Part shown: positions 18,476 to 28,499 of the stretch, in pieces
Layout: each line of letters opens with the position of its first letter
Numbering within the stretch: the first letter of the stretch is position 1
Position numbers and translations under genes: made by a program
The notes under the pieces: model-generated
Seen by the model: only the letters and a program-made list of their open reading frames with translations
Told to the model about the DNA's origin: nothing
The model's database searches: none
From: Mesostigma viride
Lineage: Eukaryota > Streptophyta > Mesostigmatophyceae > Mesostigmatales > Mesostigmataceae
Length of the DNA: 35,000 nucleotides
Assembly: GCA_009746045.1 (NCBI GenBank)
Contig: RPFO01000165.1
Span: forward strand, 2,110,021-2,145,020
Direction: 5' to 3'

Positions 18476-20041
18476 ACAACGTAATGTTATTCTTAGGCTA
18501 GATTGTCCAGATCCCCTCTCGTAGGTCCTTCAGCCTGCCACATATGCCCTTATCCAGAGCACAGATCAACCCTCACATACAAACTGTACATGTCAGGCTG
18601 AAACTCATTCAGGAACAACCATACTGATAACCATGAAGCAACCATCATTGCAGGGTACACATAAGCATCAGATGATAGAGGCACTGAGAAGAAAACCCCA
18701 CCCAGGCTGAATAAGGCACCACACCGTGGAGCCAACCTTGGGCTACCTCGTGCACAGATCCATATCACATCTGACAGTGTAACACCCCAGGTCAAACATC
18801 AGTAAGGTTTTTCAGTCCCTGAAACATGTCCTCAGACCAGCCAACTCCCATATCACCCTGGGAGAAACCAAATCCTAGGTTTTACAGCAAAACAGTCGTG
18901 GACAGAGTAAATCATCCCAAGACCAGCCAACTCCATAATGAGGAGACAACCAAACTATATGGTTTCACAGCATCACATCTGGGATCAATCATAACTTCCA
19001 GGCCAGCCAACTCCAAACTAGGAGGAAACCAAATCCTATGGTTTTACAGCAACACACCTGGGAACCATCACAACTTCCATATGCTGATTGTCATACAGCA
19101 ATCAATCTGAACATGCACAGGCCAGGGACAGGGTCAACTGGAATCACACATCCATCATCAGCAACTCACGTATGCAGATGCTGATCTGTATATACCCTCC
19201 ACAGTCGGCCTTCAGCATTCAGCAGGTTTCAGATTGCTCTTGAAGCATCCTCTGCAGGCTCCATAGTCCCGGACCTTGTAGACTGGAAATTTTCTTCAGG
19301 AAGCTTGTGCCAACCCTTCAAACATAATCTGGTTTCTTCTCCATCTGGTAGCCAACTTTAAACATGCTGCACTGTTCCAACATTTTCTTTCTTTTTGAGG
19401 ACATAATAATTCCCCAAAGCAGCATGGTTGCTACAAGAAACCATATATGTAAGCAACTGCCAAAACGGGAGACAAATATAAATCTGGCACTCAGCCATGT
19501 ATGTATCCCCTGGCAACACTCAGGTAGTTACCTCCTGCCACTCTGACAGCCTGAACTCAACAGGAAAATCTGGATCCACTTGACAATATTGTTAGCCCCC
19601 TCAGGACACTGGTCTGCATCTCTGGAAACTGGAATCTCTGGAACTCTGGAACTCTTGAATTCTGGAAATCTGGATTTCTGGATTTCTGGTTCATCACCTT
19701 CAAGCTCGACAGGTATCACTGGGCAGCTGAAGCTGACAGCATCTCAGGTTCACTTGCAGACACAGAACTCTGGACCCAGCAACACTCCAACGTACCACAT
19801 TGGAGAATCCAGGATTAGGAACCCCCTTGCAACAGACCCTGCAGGTCTTGTACATAGTATGGGGGAACACTATTATGGATAAACTGTAAATACAGGAGTG
19901 ATATTGCAGAATATACCATGAACACTGCTTGGATGAGGAGCAATGCTGCCAACGGTTATATTTTCTGGCAACCTGCCAGTGCATATCGGGTATCATCAGT
20001 TTTCCATTAACACTGGAAAGTTAGGGTTTATTAACCAACTG
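18476..20041 (-). other. Eroded RT region of element 3
   Basis: By position this should encode RT, but I see no RT motif on the minus strand. It contains repeated CCAGCCAACTCC-type words (18838, 18923, 19003) and a run of CTGGAA/TCTGGA words (19620-19690), suggesting replacement or local amplification. No gene on the plus strand either. Confidence 0.5.
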
Positions 20042-20492
20042 TTAATTTTCCCCTAAGGCATGTTGAGGCCCTTTCCACGTGTGTCCCAACACAAAGCTAG
20101 ACACCCAGGGGCAACTTGGCTCACCGACCAGCAGTTCTCCTGTATGCTGACCAAGATCCCATGTCAGAGACCTGAGCATTGGTATCCACTTTAATGTTAG
20201 CAGCCTCAGGACGTAGCACCTGGATGAGCATGCTAGCCATCTTGGCACCGTCTTGTGCTTTGCCTAGCCAAGACCACAACATTAAAATCTCTCTGGGAAT
20301 CCTCCCAACGCAGTTATAGGCGCACACCCGATCAGGCCTGGTGTTTGGCCGATCAATCCAGGGGTGCAGCCTGCCTGTCTGCTTGCCCAACCACCGTATA
20401 TGAAGGTACCCCAGGGGCCTGGCCAGGGTCACCCTGGGGCCTCGATACAGCTGTAGCAAACTGATCCTCTGCATTACACCTGCAGCTGGCAA
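20042..20492 (-). pseudogene. Element 3 protease remnant
   Basis: The minus strand reads ANIKVDTNAQVSDMG, matching element 1 LEVDTNSQVSIIG including the unusual Asn after Asp-Thr. Downstream, in another frame, it reads WKGPQHALGEN, matching YQGPALLGQNF, the closing retropepsin motif. The frame is broken between the two. Its position upstream of the RNase H remnant agrees with the protease-then-RT order of element 1. Confidence 0.6.
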
Positions 20493-22894
20493 AGCTCAGG
20501 TACCCAGGTATAACTGACTCCCATCAGCTTACCTGTCCTTGAATGGCTGATCACAGAACAGGCATATTATTGCTAAGGTGATGTTTCCAAAACCACTCAA
20601 AGCATTTATGGCCAACTGGTTTCCACCTGGCTCACCACGCCAAGCCCAGCTGCCTAAACCTTGAAAATCAGATGCAAATGCTTGACTTCAGATTGTTGGC
20701 ACAAATCAAAACATCAAACCGAACACTTGTTAGACCCTTCCCACACTTCAATCCAGAAGAGGTACTTCCTGGGTCTCGATCACTAATTACACACCAGCAC
20801 ATGGTGGTAACGGCCAACCGCGAGGCCCTTATCCACACCCTTATACAACTGTAATAAGGGTGCCCTTCCCTGTCATGAACTAGACCAGGGGCATTCTGCA
20901 CAATGCTGTGAGTTGCCCACCCTCACACATCAATACAGAGATCACATGGGAGCTCAACCTGACCCTGTGCAAACAGGCCAGTCACCAACAACCGTCAAAT
21001 TATTGCAGTAATTTTGGAAACACATTCAGCATCTGATCCCCCAGTGTGTTCATGCTTCAAGGAATAGCAACACCATGCTAGACCGAGCCTGGGGCTGTCC
21101 CTCACATATCCCTTAACAGGAATGATGTACTCAACACCCGCTCGGGGACACACTCAACATACAAGCGGTGGAGAAAACGGCATGTTACTTGGCCCTCAAG
21201 CCCCTTCACACGCAGAACAGCACAACTGTGCTTCGGCTACTGCATACATGACCCAGAAACAGCACGTCTTCAGCGAGACCTCCGGCTATGGGAACCCTTC
21301 AGCTCTCGCCTTATACGCTATCTGGCTACCCCCGACCAACAAAACCATCCCTGCCTGCCAGTCGCTGACTCAGGAAATGCTGACCTTGTAGGAGCTGCCT
21401 GCCAGTCACGTACACGCGCGCCAACTAATGATGGACGCACCATCCATTAATTCCTTGCAAACTCCACGAGTTCTGCAATCACGGCCTCAATGCCATGATT
21501 CTCATAGCGCCATACCACATATAGCAGTGGAATGCTGAGAGCAAATATGCAATTAACTGCAACCTGCAGCCATCATTTGCCATCGCTCTACATACTCTAG
21601 ATCTGCCGCCTGCGACATACCCGGTCGCTCGCGACATACCCAGTCGCCTGCGGCACACCCAGTCGCTCGCGACATACCCAGTCGCCTGCGACTCGCGCCA
21701 GCATACTCGCGTCTCGCCGGTCGCCTGTGACATTCTAGTCGCCCCGCGATACTTCGCCTGGCCATCCGCTCTTCTTGCTGCCGTCTCTCGCCGCAGTCGA
21801 TGCCCGACGTCCTCGCGTCGCAGCAATGCAATCATCACGTCGCGCAGCACTGCCATTATTAATTACAACAACACCGCCGACCTTGCCGCTTGTCGACACC
21901 GTCACCCGCGACTCGGAAAATTAACCAGGAACAACTTCTCCTCGCTGCTCCCCAGATGCCGACGCTCTCTCGTCGCAGTCGACACAACTTCACCCTCTAG
22001 CTGCCGACACGCCCACACCAGCGCCGTTCACAATCGCTCATCAAGCGGTATAAAGAGAACTCGACAGCAATCTGCAGCTTTGCAATATAAATCTGGAAAG
22101 ATTGACGATGGATAACTCCACACCGCACAAACTGCAACCTTGCAGATGACGCCTCGCGTAGCTCCTCGAGCTCGCGACCAGCACAGCTCGCAGCTATGTC
22201 GACTACATGCGCGAAAACTCGCCAGCATACTCGACAGTCAACACCAGCCGAGCTTGTCGTAGCCAACACTGCAGCAACATGCTTGACCGCCACCCATGGC
22301 AGCGAAACGCCTTCGCTTGACGACAAATCTCGAACGCTTGAAACTCGTAGCTTCACTCAGCTGCAAAGCATAGCCATGCCGCAAACCGGAACGCAACCAA
22401 TGATCTGATCGACTCGATCCATGCCGAACCGCATGCGCAGTTGACTCTTGATAAATCTGGATAACTCGATCCATTAAAACCCAGCAACCCACAAGGATCA
22501 CTAAAAGCCGATTCCGCAACATCTTGTCATCAGGAAATGCGAAACAGCCAGGAGCGCTCGTCAACACGTAGCAGGCCAGCAACGAAACTCATTCGTCGCC
22601 AATAACGTGCCCGCAATCTGGATAGCTCAGGAAACCTTCACGCAGCCAATCCAGCTAGTCCTGGCGTACAAACGCCCACCAACAACCTCCAAGATAAACT
22701 TAGCCTCGGCCGTCGTTGGGAACTCAACCATTTCCGGAACGCATCATAAACCGATAATCTGGTACCGCGCCCTTCTATGATCCGCTAGTCTCGATTCCGC
22801 GAGTATCCGCAGCAGTCCAGCGCAGGATTAAACTCGACGATTAAGCCCAGGCAGTAAACCGCCTTGATGGAACCGGAACATCGTTGTAATTTGA
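20493..22894 (-). other. Eroded integrase/gag/leader region of element 3
   Basis: No supportable coding motif; no zinc knuckle or integrase signature found. Minus-strand frames at 21479-21856 and 22238-22582 are Arg- and Cys-rich and partly made of the minisatellite. This is probably leader and decayed gag of the element. Confidence 0.5.
21609..21690. repeat. ~19-bp minisatellite, about four units
   Basis: Repeats of the type CTCGCGACATACCCAGTCG alternate with CCTGCGGCACACCCAGTCG, giving a 38-bp higher-order period. Confidence 0.8.
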
Positions 22895-23734
22895 GTTAAA
22901 GCGCAATGTGTAGGGATAGATAGATTCCAATGCGCGCGGATAGATTCATCATGAGAATAGTTGGAATGGAGCTTGGTTAAAAATATAGGCTTAAAGTCAG
23001 CAAAATTGGTGCGAGAGGTCCCCAGTTCGATTCCGGTCGGATTCATTTGCAGATCGCGTTTTCCGCGTTTTCCGCGGCCCGGCACTGAACGCAAAGGTTT
23101 TCACCTTTGCGGAGTGTCTGATCAGAATAGGCTTACAGCACTCGTGCACGTGAGTGCTTAGACACGAGTTTGCCAAGTCAAGGCAACACACGTGAGACGG
23201 GCTCGCAAGAGATCTAACCAGTTGGCACTGGCCTATTCTTTATATACTTGTGCACTGTGCTTTGCTAGGCCTGAGCAGCCTCGTAGGCCTGCTCAGTATT
23301 AACACCCCCGGTACAGTATTAACAACCTGTACAGCGTCCAGATCCTATACAGTAGGTCTGCCATACAGGCACAGTGACCACAGTGTACAGTCCACAATGA
23401 TTATTGCGTCTGCACCCAATAGTCCAGGACTAAGCCTGCGGTACCAACAGACCACAGGTTAAGGTTCCTATTTCCTGCGTACGACGTATTAATCCAATAC
23501 CGTCGTAGGTTCAGCACCTAATTCCTGTCAGCCCAGGAATTACTGTCGACCCCATATGTCGTCGGCACATATTCACGCACCACTTAGAAGAACAGCCGGC
23601 TCGCGCTCGCGCGCGACCGGGAAGTCGGAACACCATAACTTTCTTGATACTTGTCGGAATGAACTCGTTCCGGTGCCGCTGGAATCGCAGAGATATGCCG
23701 AATCAGGATCACGCCAATGCGCTTGGCGTTAACT
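22895..23734 (-). repeat. 5' LTR of element 3 (with SINE insertion)
   Basis: 840 bp. Same AGTT/AACT ends as 16241-16939, enlarged by a 133-bp insertion and a 9-bp duplication. Otherwise nearly identical to the 3' LTR. Confidence 0.9.
22994..23126 (+). mobile_element. 133-bp tRNA-related SINE-like insertion
   Basis: Absent from the otherwise near-identical LTR at 16241-16939, and flanked by a 9-bp duplication ATAGGCTTA (22985-22993, 23127-23135), so it is a real insertion. The 5' third looks like a tRNA with a D-arm-like CAGCAAAATTGGTGCGAG and a T-arm/B-box-like AGGTCCCCAGTTCGATTCC. The 3' part holds TTTTCCGCG twice and a hairpin GCAAAGG TTTT CACCTTTGC. No poly(A) tail. A short tRNA-derived SINE is the best fit; it inserted after element 3. 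Confidence 0.7.
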
Positions 23735-23739
23735 TGTAC
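23735..23739. repeat. Target-site duplication of element 3 (right)
   Basis: TGTAC, matching 16236-16240. Confidence 0.88.
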
Positions 23740-24095
23740 CTCAGCATGCCATATACCAGCACCATTAAGTAGCGGCGCCTGCAGCTAGTAGGGCACTTAG
23801 CTCGCACCAACCAGGTAGACACCTCACGTGGCCCCCCCGCGGGACTGCGCCCAGCTCAGCCTGGCCGCCACCTCCTTACGTGGGCCCGGGCCCCGTGATG
23901 CTAGACGCCGCAAGGCCCCGCACCTTCAAAGAACAGCCAGTAGAGGACATGGGGGGCCTAGGCCTCTCCGTGATTTGGAAAAAGATGATGGACAAGGCCA
24001 AGTGGGCCCAGGTCATAGAGGACAACGACCCCCCTCCCGTGGGGAAGCGCCCGCGGATGCAAACATACGGGAAGCACGCCAGACAGGTCCCCTAG
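23740..24095 (+). pseudogene. LINE-B RT C-terminal remnant
   Basis: Continues from 16240. It reads LSMPYTSTIK, a stop, then RRLQLVGHLARTNQVDTSRG, matching LINE-A RQRRIAFVGHLARTSQVDTALG. After frame changes it reads VIWKKMMDKAKWAQVIEDND and PPPVGKRPR, matching the LINE-A end (LWTAMQDKKRWQKIVKAH, APVGKPPPP). Stop TAG at 24093-24095. Stops and frameshifts make it non-functional and older than LINE-A. Confidence 0.75.
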
Positions 24096-24181
24096 GGTAG
24101 AGAGCTTAGACTAGTTGTTGTAGATAGATGTTGTAGATAGATGTTGTAGTAGATAGATTAGACTGGTAGGACTGTTTGCAC
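24096..24181 (+). other. LINE-B 3' UTR, proximal part
   Basis: Contains three imperfect copies of TAGATAGATGTTGTAG, then CACCCATCC, which aligns with CACCCATCC in the LINE-A 3' UTR (16139-16147) and leads into the CCAT array. Confidence 0.6.
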
Positions 24182-25666
24182 CCATCCATCCATCCATCCA
24201 TCCATCCATCCATCCATCCATCCATCCATCCATCCATCCATCCATCCATCCATCCATCCATCCATCCATCCATCCATCCATCCATCCATCCATCCATCCA
24301 TCCATCCATCCATCCATCCATCCATCCATCCATCCATCCATCCATCCATCCATCCATCCATCCATCCATCCATCCATCCATCCATCCATCCATCCATCCA
24401 TCCATCCATCCATCCATCCATCCATCCATCCATCCATCCATCCATCCATCCATCCATCCATCCATCCATCCATCCATCCATCCATCCATCCATCCATCCA
24501 TCCATCCATCCATCCATCCATCCATCCATCCATCCATCCATCCATCCATCCATCCATCCATCCATCCATCCATCCATCCATCCATCCATCCATCCATCCA
24601 TCCATCCATCCATCCATCCATCCATCCATCCATCCATCCATCCATCCATCCATCCATCCATCCATCCATCCATCCATCCATCCATCCATCCATCCATCCA
24701 TCCATCCATCCATCCATCCATCCATCCATCCATCCATCCATCCATCCATCCATCCATCCATCCATCCATCCATCCATCCATCCATCCATCCATCCATCCA
24801 TCCATCCATCCATCCATCCATCCATCCATCCATCCATCCATCCATCCATCCATCCATCCATCCATCCATCCATCCATCCATCCATCCATCCATCCATCCA
24901 TCCATCCATCCATCCATCCATCCATCCATCCATCCATCCATCCATCCATCCATCCATCCATCCATCCATCCATCCATCCATCCATCCATCCATCCATCCA
25001 TCCATCCATCCATCCATCCATCCATCCATCCATCCATCCATCCATCCATCCATCCATCCATCCATCCATCCATCCATCCATCCATCCATCCATCCATCCA
25101 TCCATCCATCCATCCATCCATCCATCCATCCATCCATCCATCCATCCATCCATCCATCCATCCATCCATCCATCCATCCATCCATCCATCCATCCATCCA
25201 TCCATCCATCCATCCATCCATCCATCCATCCATCCATCCATCCATCCATCCATCCATCCATCCATCCATCCATCCATCCATCCATCCATCCATCCATCCA
25301 TCCATCCATCCATCCATCCATCCATCCATCCATCCATCCATCCATCCATCCATCCATCCATCCATCCATCCATCCATCCATCCATCCATCCATCCATCCA
25401 TCCATCCATCCATCCATCCATCCATCCATCCATCCATCCATCCATCCATCCATCCATCCATCCATCCATCCATCCATCCATCCATCCATCCATCCATCCA
25501 TCCATCCATCCATCCATCCATCCATCCATCCATCCATCCATCCATCCATCCATCCATCCATCCATCCATCCATCCATCCATCCATCCATCCATCCATCCA
25601 TCCATCCATCCATCCATCCATCCATCCATCCATCCATCCATCCATCCATCCATCCATCCATCCATC
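24182..25666. repeat. (CCAT)n array, about 371 perfect copies
   Basis: 1.485 kb of tetranucleotide repeat with no interruption that I can see. It lies inside the 3' UTR of LINE-B: sequence on both sides aligns with the LINE-A 3' UTR, where the same position has a single CCCATCCAACC. Open frames in all registers on both strands are artefacts of the repeat. Confidence 0.97.
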
Positions 25667-25676
25667 GGGGTTAATG

Positions 25677-25732
25677 CTCTGTGACTCCCCAACGGGAGCA
25701 CGAGTCTAATTAATTAATTAATTAATTAATAT
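25677..25732 (+). other. LINE-B 3' stem-loop and TTAA tail
   Basis: 25677-25704 forms CTC-T-GTG-A-CTCCC / CAAC / GGGAG-CAC-GAG, matching the LINE-A hairpin with paired changes in the stem. (TTAA)n follows at 25707-25732 as the tail. It marks the 3' end of LINE-B. Confidence 0.65.
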
Positions 25733-25918
25733 TGTCACTCCTTTTTTTCCGACAACTTTGGGACCAGCGGGGATTGGCCAAGGCGCCGACGCGAAAGATT
25801 CCAGAGGATAGCATCTGACACTAGTCCAACCTAGCAGCACGGACAGCTACGGCTGTCACAGGAGATCCCAAAGGTTTGCGAGGACCGGGCTGCAGACCTA
25901 ATTGCATAGCATGGACCT
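25733..25918. other. Non-coding flank right of LINE-B
   Basis: No gene or recognised repeat. Confidence 0.5.
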
Positions 25919-25991
25919 CTTAATTAATCTCAGCCCCCGCCTCTGAGAAATCGTGAAATTTTTCACAAAATAGCAAATTGTCAACGACTAG
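25919..25991. repeat. Dispersed repeat copy 1
   Basis: Shares TTAATCTCAGCCCCCG, CTCTGAGAAAT and CAACGACTAG in order with 27824-27895, same orientation. An old dispersed element or its edge; no longer repeat is visible around it. Confidence 0.7.
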
Positions 25992-26079
25992 TGGTTTTCT
26001 ACTATTGGCTCAAGGCGTATTTTTCTCGTTTCTCGTTTTCAGGATTAAATCAAAAAAGTGGTTTTCATTAAAAAATAAG

Positions 26080-26084
26080 TTACA
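26080..26084 (-). terminator. UGUAA poly(A) signal for the gene at 26225-26621
   Basis: The minus strand reads GTGTAACTT about 140 bases after the TGA at 26225-26227. UGUAA is the usual chlorophyte signal. Confidence 0.4.
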
Positions 26085-26224
26085 CAGCCATTTTAAGTCA
26101 CCCAGGTAAAGCTTTCGTGCTCAAAGGCGTATGTCTCATGAAAACACACCATATCTAGACATGCATATCTGTTTTCACATGGACCTCATGAAATCACATC
26201 ATCCCATGGCACACATTTCTGCAT

Positions 26225-26621
26225 TCACATGTGCTGGGTTTTCTGCTCCAGTTCAGACTCATGGGACTCGCTATCTCTGTCCACCTGAATAGGGCGTTGC
26301 TGCTGCTCCTTGTTATTGCGGTCCTGTACCACTTTCTCAATGAGGCCCGAGTCATCATCCAAGTAATTGTTCGCGGAGGGCGTCGCACCTAATTGAGAAT
26401 GGCGTCCATGACTATAACAGCGCTCGCTCTATGCCACGTGCAATCACATGCAGTGAGTGGTCACCCATCTTTCGCGCTACCATGATCTCAAAAGCAGATT
26501 GCGCACGGGAATAGTCCAGACCCCTTCCATAGTACACTCTCCTGCTAACCATGCAGGAATTCGGTTCCCTCCTGCCAACCATGCAGACAAGTGGCCAGTC
26601 TTCATCATCTGTGATAGCGTC
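26225..26621 (-). CDS. Candidate 3' end of an unidentified gene, two exons
   Basis: Proposed exons 26621-26465 and 26388-26225 (minus strand). The acceptor before the first exon reads CCTTATTAG, the intron is GTGACC...CAATTAG (76 bases), and the phases agree: the first exon ends with one extra base, the second starts with two. The first exon has 52 codons (DAITDDEDWPLVCMVGRR, then VYYGRGLDYSRAQSAF). The second has 53 codons plus TGA, acidic/polar, and includes NNYLDDDSGLIEKVVQDRNN and RDSESHESELEQKTQHM. No family recognised. A further open stretch at about 26965-26800 (minus, GETLYHSSWHLARHRA) could be an upstream exon. Support comes from phase agreement, composition and the UGUAA downstream, not homology. 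Confidence 0.35.
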
Positions 26622-26965
26622 CTAATAAGGTTTGGCTCACGACTAATCCTTGCATGATGGTTGATCCAGTACACAGCTGCACTTCTGGTAAGTTGTACGC
26701 ATTGAGACACAATGTGTGAGATTCATGCAACCTACTCGATCTATCTCCTACTTCTTCCTTTATCTTCTTCGTCAATACAATGTTCATGCAAAATGTCAAA
26801 CCCATCTTAATTTTCCGATTTCAGGGGTACCCAAACATGCCAGAAAACTTGGCCTTGTGGCGCTTTGTACCCTCCGTAGTTTTAATGCTCGGTGTCTTGC
26901 TAAATGCCAACTAGAATGGTACAAAGTCTCCCCGACGTCATCGACCGCGTCATCTTCATCTTCTC

Positions 26966-27823
26966 ATCTTGTCCACGTCCACCTCACCTTGCATGACCTT
27001 CTGCCTGCACACAAGATGCATAGGCAACGCTGAAACAAGGAAATCAAGACCATAGACGATCAAACTTCTAATTAGACGGTCGGCTGAAAAACATTTCTGG
27101 ATGAAAATGACGGACAGCAAAACCGTGGCAGATTCCTAAAACATGGCAGATTATAAACCAATGTCGCGTTTGAGATTATAAACCAACCATGTTGTGACCA
27201 CCATGGGCGTTCCTTGCGTAGGCTTCCCTGCATAGTCCACCACTATCCTTATGAATATAACGGTTGACACTGTCCTCAGCTTTCTTTCATGTCATCGCGC
27301 TCTTTTTCATCACGTCGGACAGATTCACCCGCTAGACAGACTTTGTGCCTATATATTCAACCAGGACTGTGGGAAACTTTGCGAACTGAAGACGTGTTAG
27401 AATCCCTGAGTGCCTCTGTGGCCCTGTCACCATCGCCCCGCAGTCCCGCACCTGCCAACCACCGCCAGTGGCTTTCCTTGTGGGGCCTGTGCTCTCGCGC
27501 CGTCTTGCCTTCGTCCATCATCCAGCTGTTATGAAAGACGCGACGCGCATTCGGCCATTCGCTTTCGCCTTTGGATCGACCAAAGGACACGCACTTAGAA
27601 CTAACTCTAGTAGACTAACGAAGCAAAGTTGAAATAGTTGCTCGTACAGCAAAACGTCCTAGGACCGTAACTCGAGCTGCGGCGCCAAATTTTCAACGAC
27701 TTCAGTACTTTCCGTCGCCCTTGACACGTTGTCGTACAATACTACACATTTACGCCAATAGAAACTCACCTCCGATAATATATCTTGATGGAGGCATGCA
27801 GCTTATTTAATTTCAAGCTACCT
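26966..27823. other. No supportable gene
   Basis: Short frames on both strands around 27289-27598 are not coherent. Nothing else recognised. Confidence 0.45.
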
Positions 27824-27895
27824 CTTACTTAATCTCAGCCCCCGTCTCTGAGAAATTGTGAACTTGAGAAACGGAGCCAGATTTCCAACGACTAG
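27824..27895. repeat. Dispersed repeat copy 2
   Basis: Partner of 25919-25991. Confidence 0.7.
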
Positions 27896-28384
27896 ATGAC
27901 CTAGACGGTGGGGCCGGAAACAGCTTGCTTGACCAGGAACTAGATACAGCTACATCCATCCATGCCATCCCATATTTATTTCCCTGAGGACTTGTGCTCA
28001 CGTGATGCAGTTACGTGTAAATTAATTAATCTAGCACATGCCAATAAGCTCAGCTTTCAACACAATGTGGCCAACACAGACAATTCTTCTGTGAGTAGTA
28101 GCTGATTGGCAAGCCCCCCAGAAGAGCCTGCTCTGTGTGTCCAGCACTACAGAAAGAGAGACCGCTCCCCTTGGGAACAACAAGGAAACCTACAACCCAG
28201 TTTCACAGGGCCACAGAAGCACCAATGGTGGCTTCATAGCTCTAAAAAATAATGGCCACTACGTCAATCACAGCAACCAACTTGAACGCTCGACTTCCTA
28301 AAAGTCAGACATCACCTTTACATCCCGCAAATCAAATTTGCCCATAGTGCGCATGGGGCGCTCTCCTATTAAGGTACAAAGGGA
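27896..28384. other. Intergenic, no gene seen
   Basis: AT-rich stretches (ATTAATTAAT at 28021-28030) and no coherent reading frame. Lies between the 3' ends of the two minus-strand candidates. Confidence 0.5.
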
Positions 28385-28398
28385 ATCAGCCTAATAAT

Positions 28399-28403
28399 TA
28401 CAA
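28399..28403 (-). terminator. UGUAA poly(A) signal of the amidotransferase-like gene
   Basis: The minus strand reads CCTTGTAATTATT about 97 bases after the TAA stop at 28500-28502. Matches the chlorophyte signal in sequence and distance. Confidence 0.5.
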
Positions 28404-28499
28404 GGGCATCCTGGGAACCTTCTGGCTGTCCCCATCCTAAGCCGGCACTCCAGTAGCATTACTCTGTTTGCCTCCCTGCTCAGACGCCTTCTCCTTCGC

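Larger units (their letters stand above)
16241..23734 (-). mobile_element. Element 3: defective copia-like LTR retrotransposon
   Basis: 7.5 kb, transcribed leftwards. LTRs at 16241-16939 and 22895-23734, the latter enlarged by a SINE, share AGTT...AACT ends and a TGTAC target duplication. The polypurine tract next to the left LTR is closely similar to that of element 1. Internal sequence shows only damaged RNase H (17733-18475) and protease (20042-20492) remnants, in the order protease upstream of RT/RNase H. The two LTRs differ by only about three substitutions and one single-base gap outside the SINE, so the insertion is recent although the coding region is long dead. It is inserted in the RT region of LINE-B. 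Confidence 0.88.

Noticed and set aside
24106-25701. Long open frames of repeated IHPS, DGWM and similar on both strands
   Set aside because: Produced by the CCAT array, which has no stop codon in any register on either strand; not genes.
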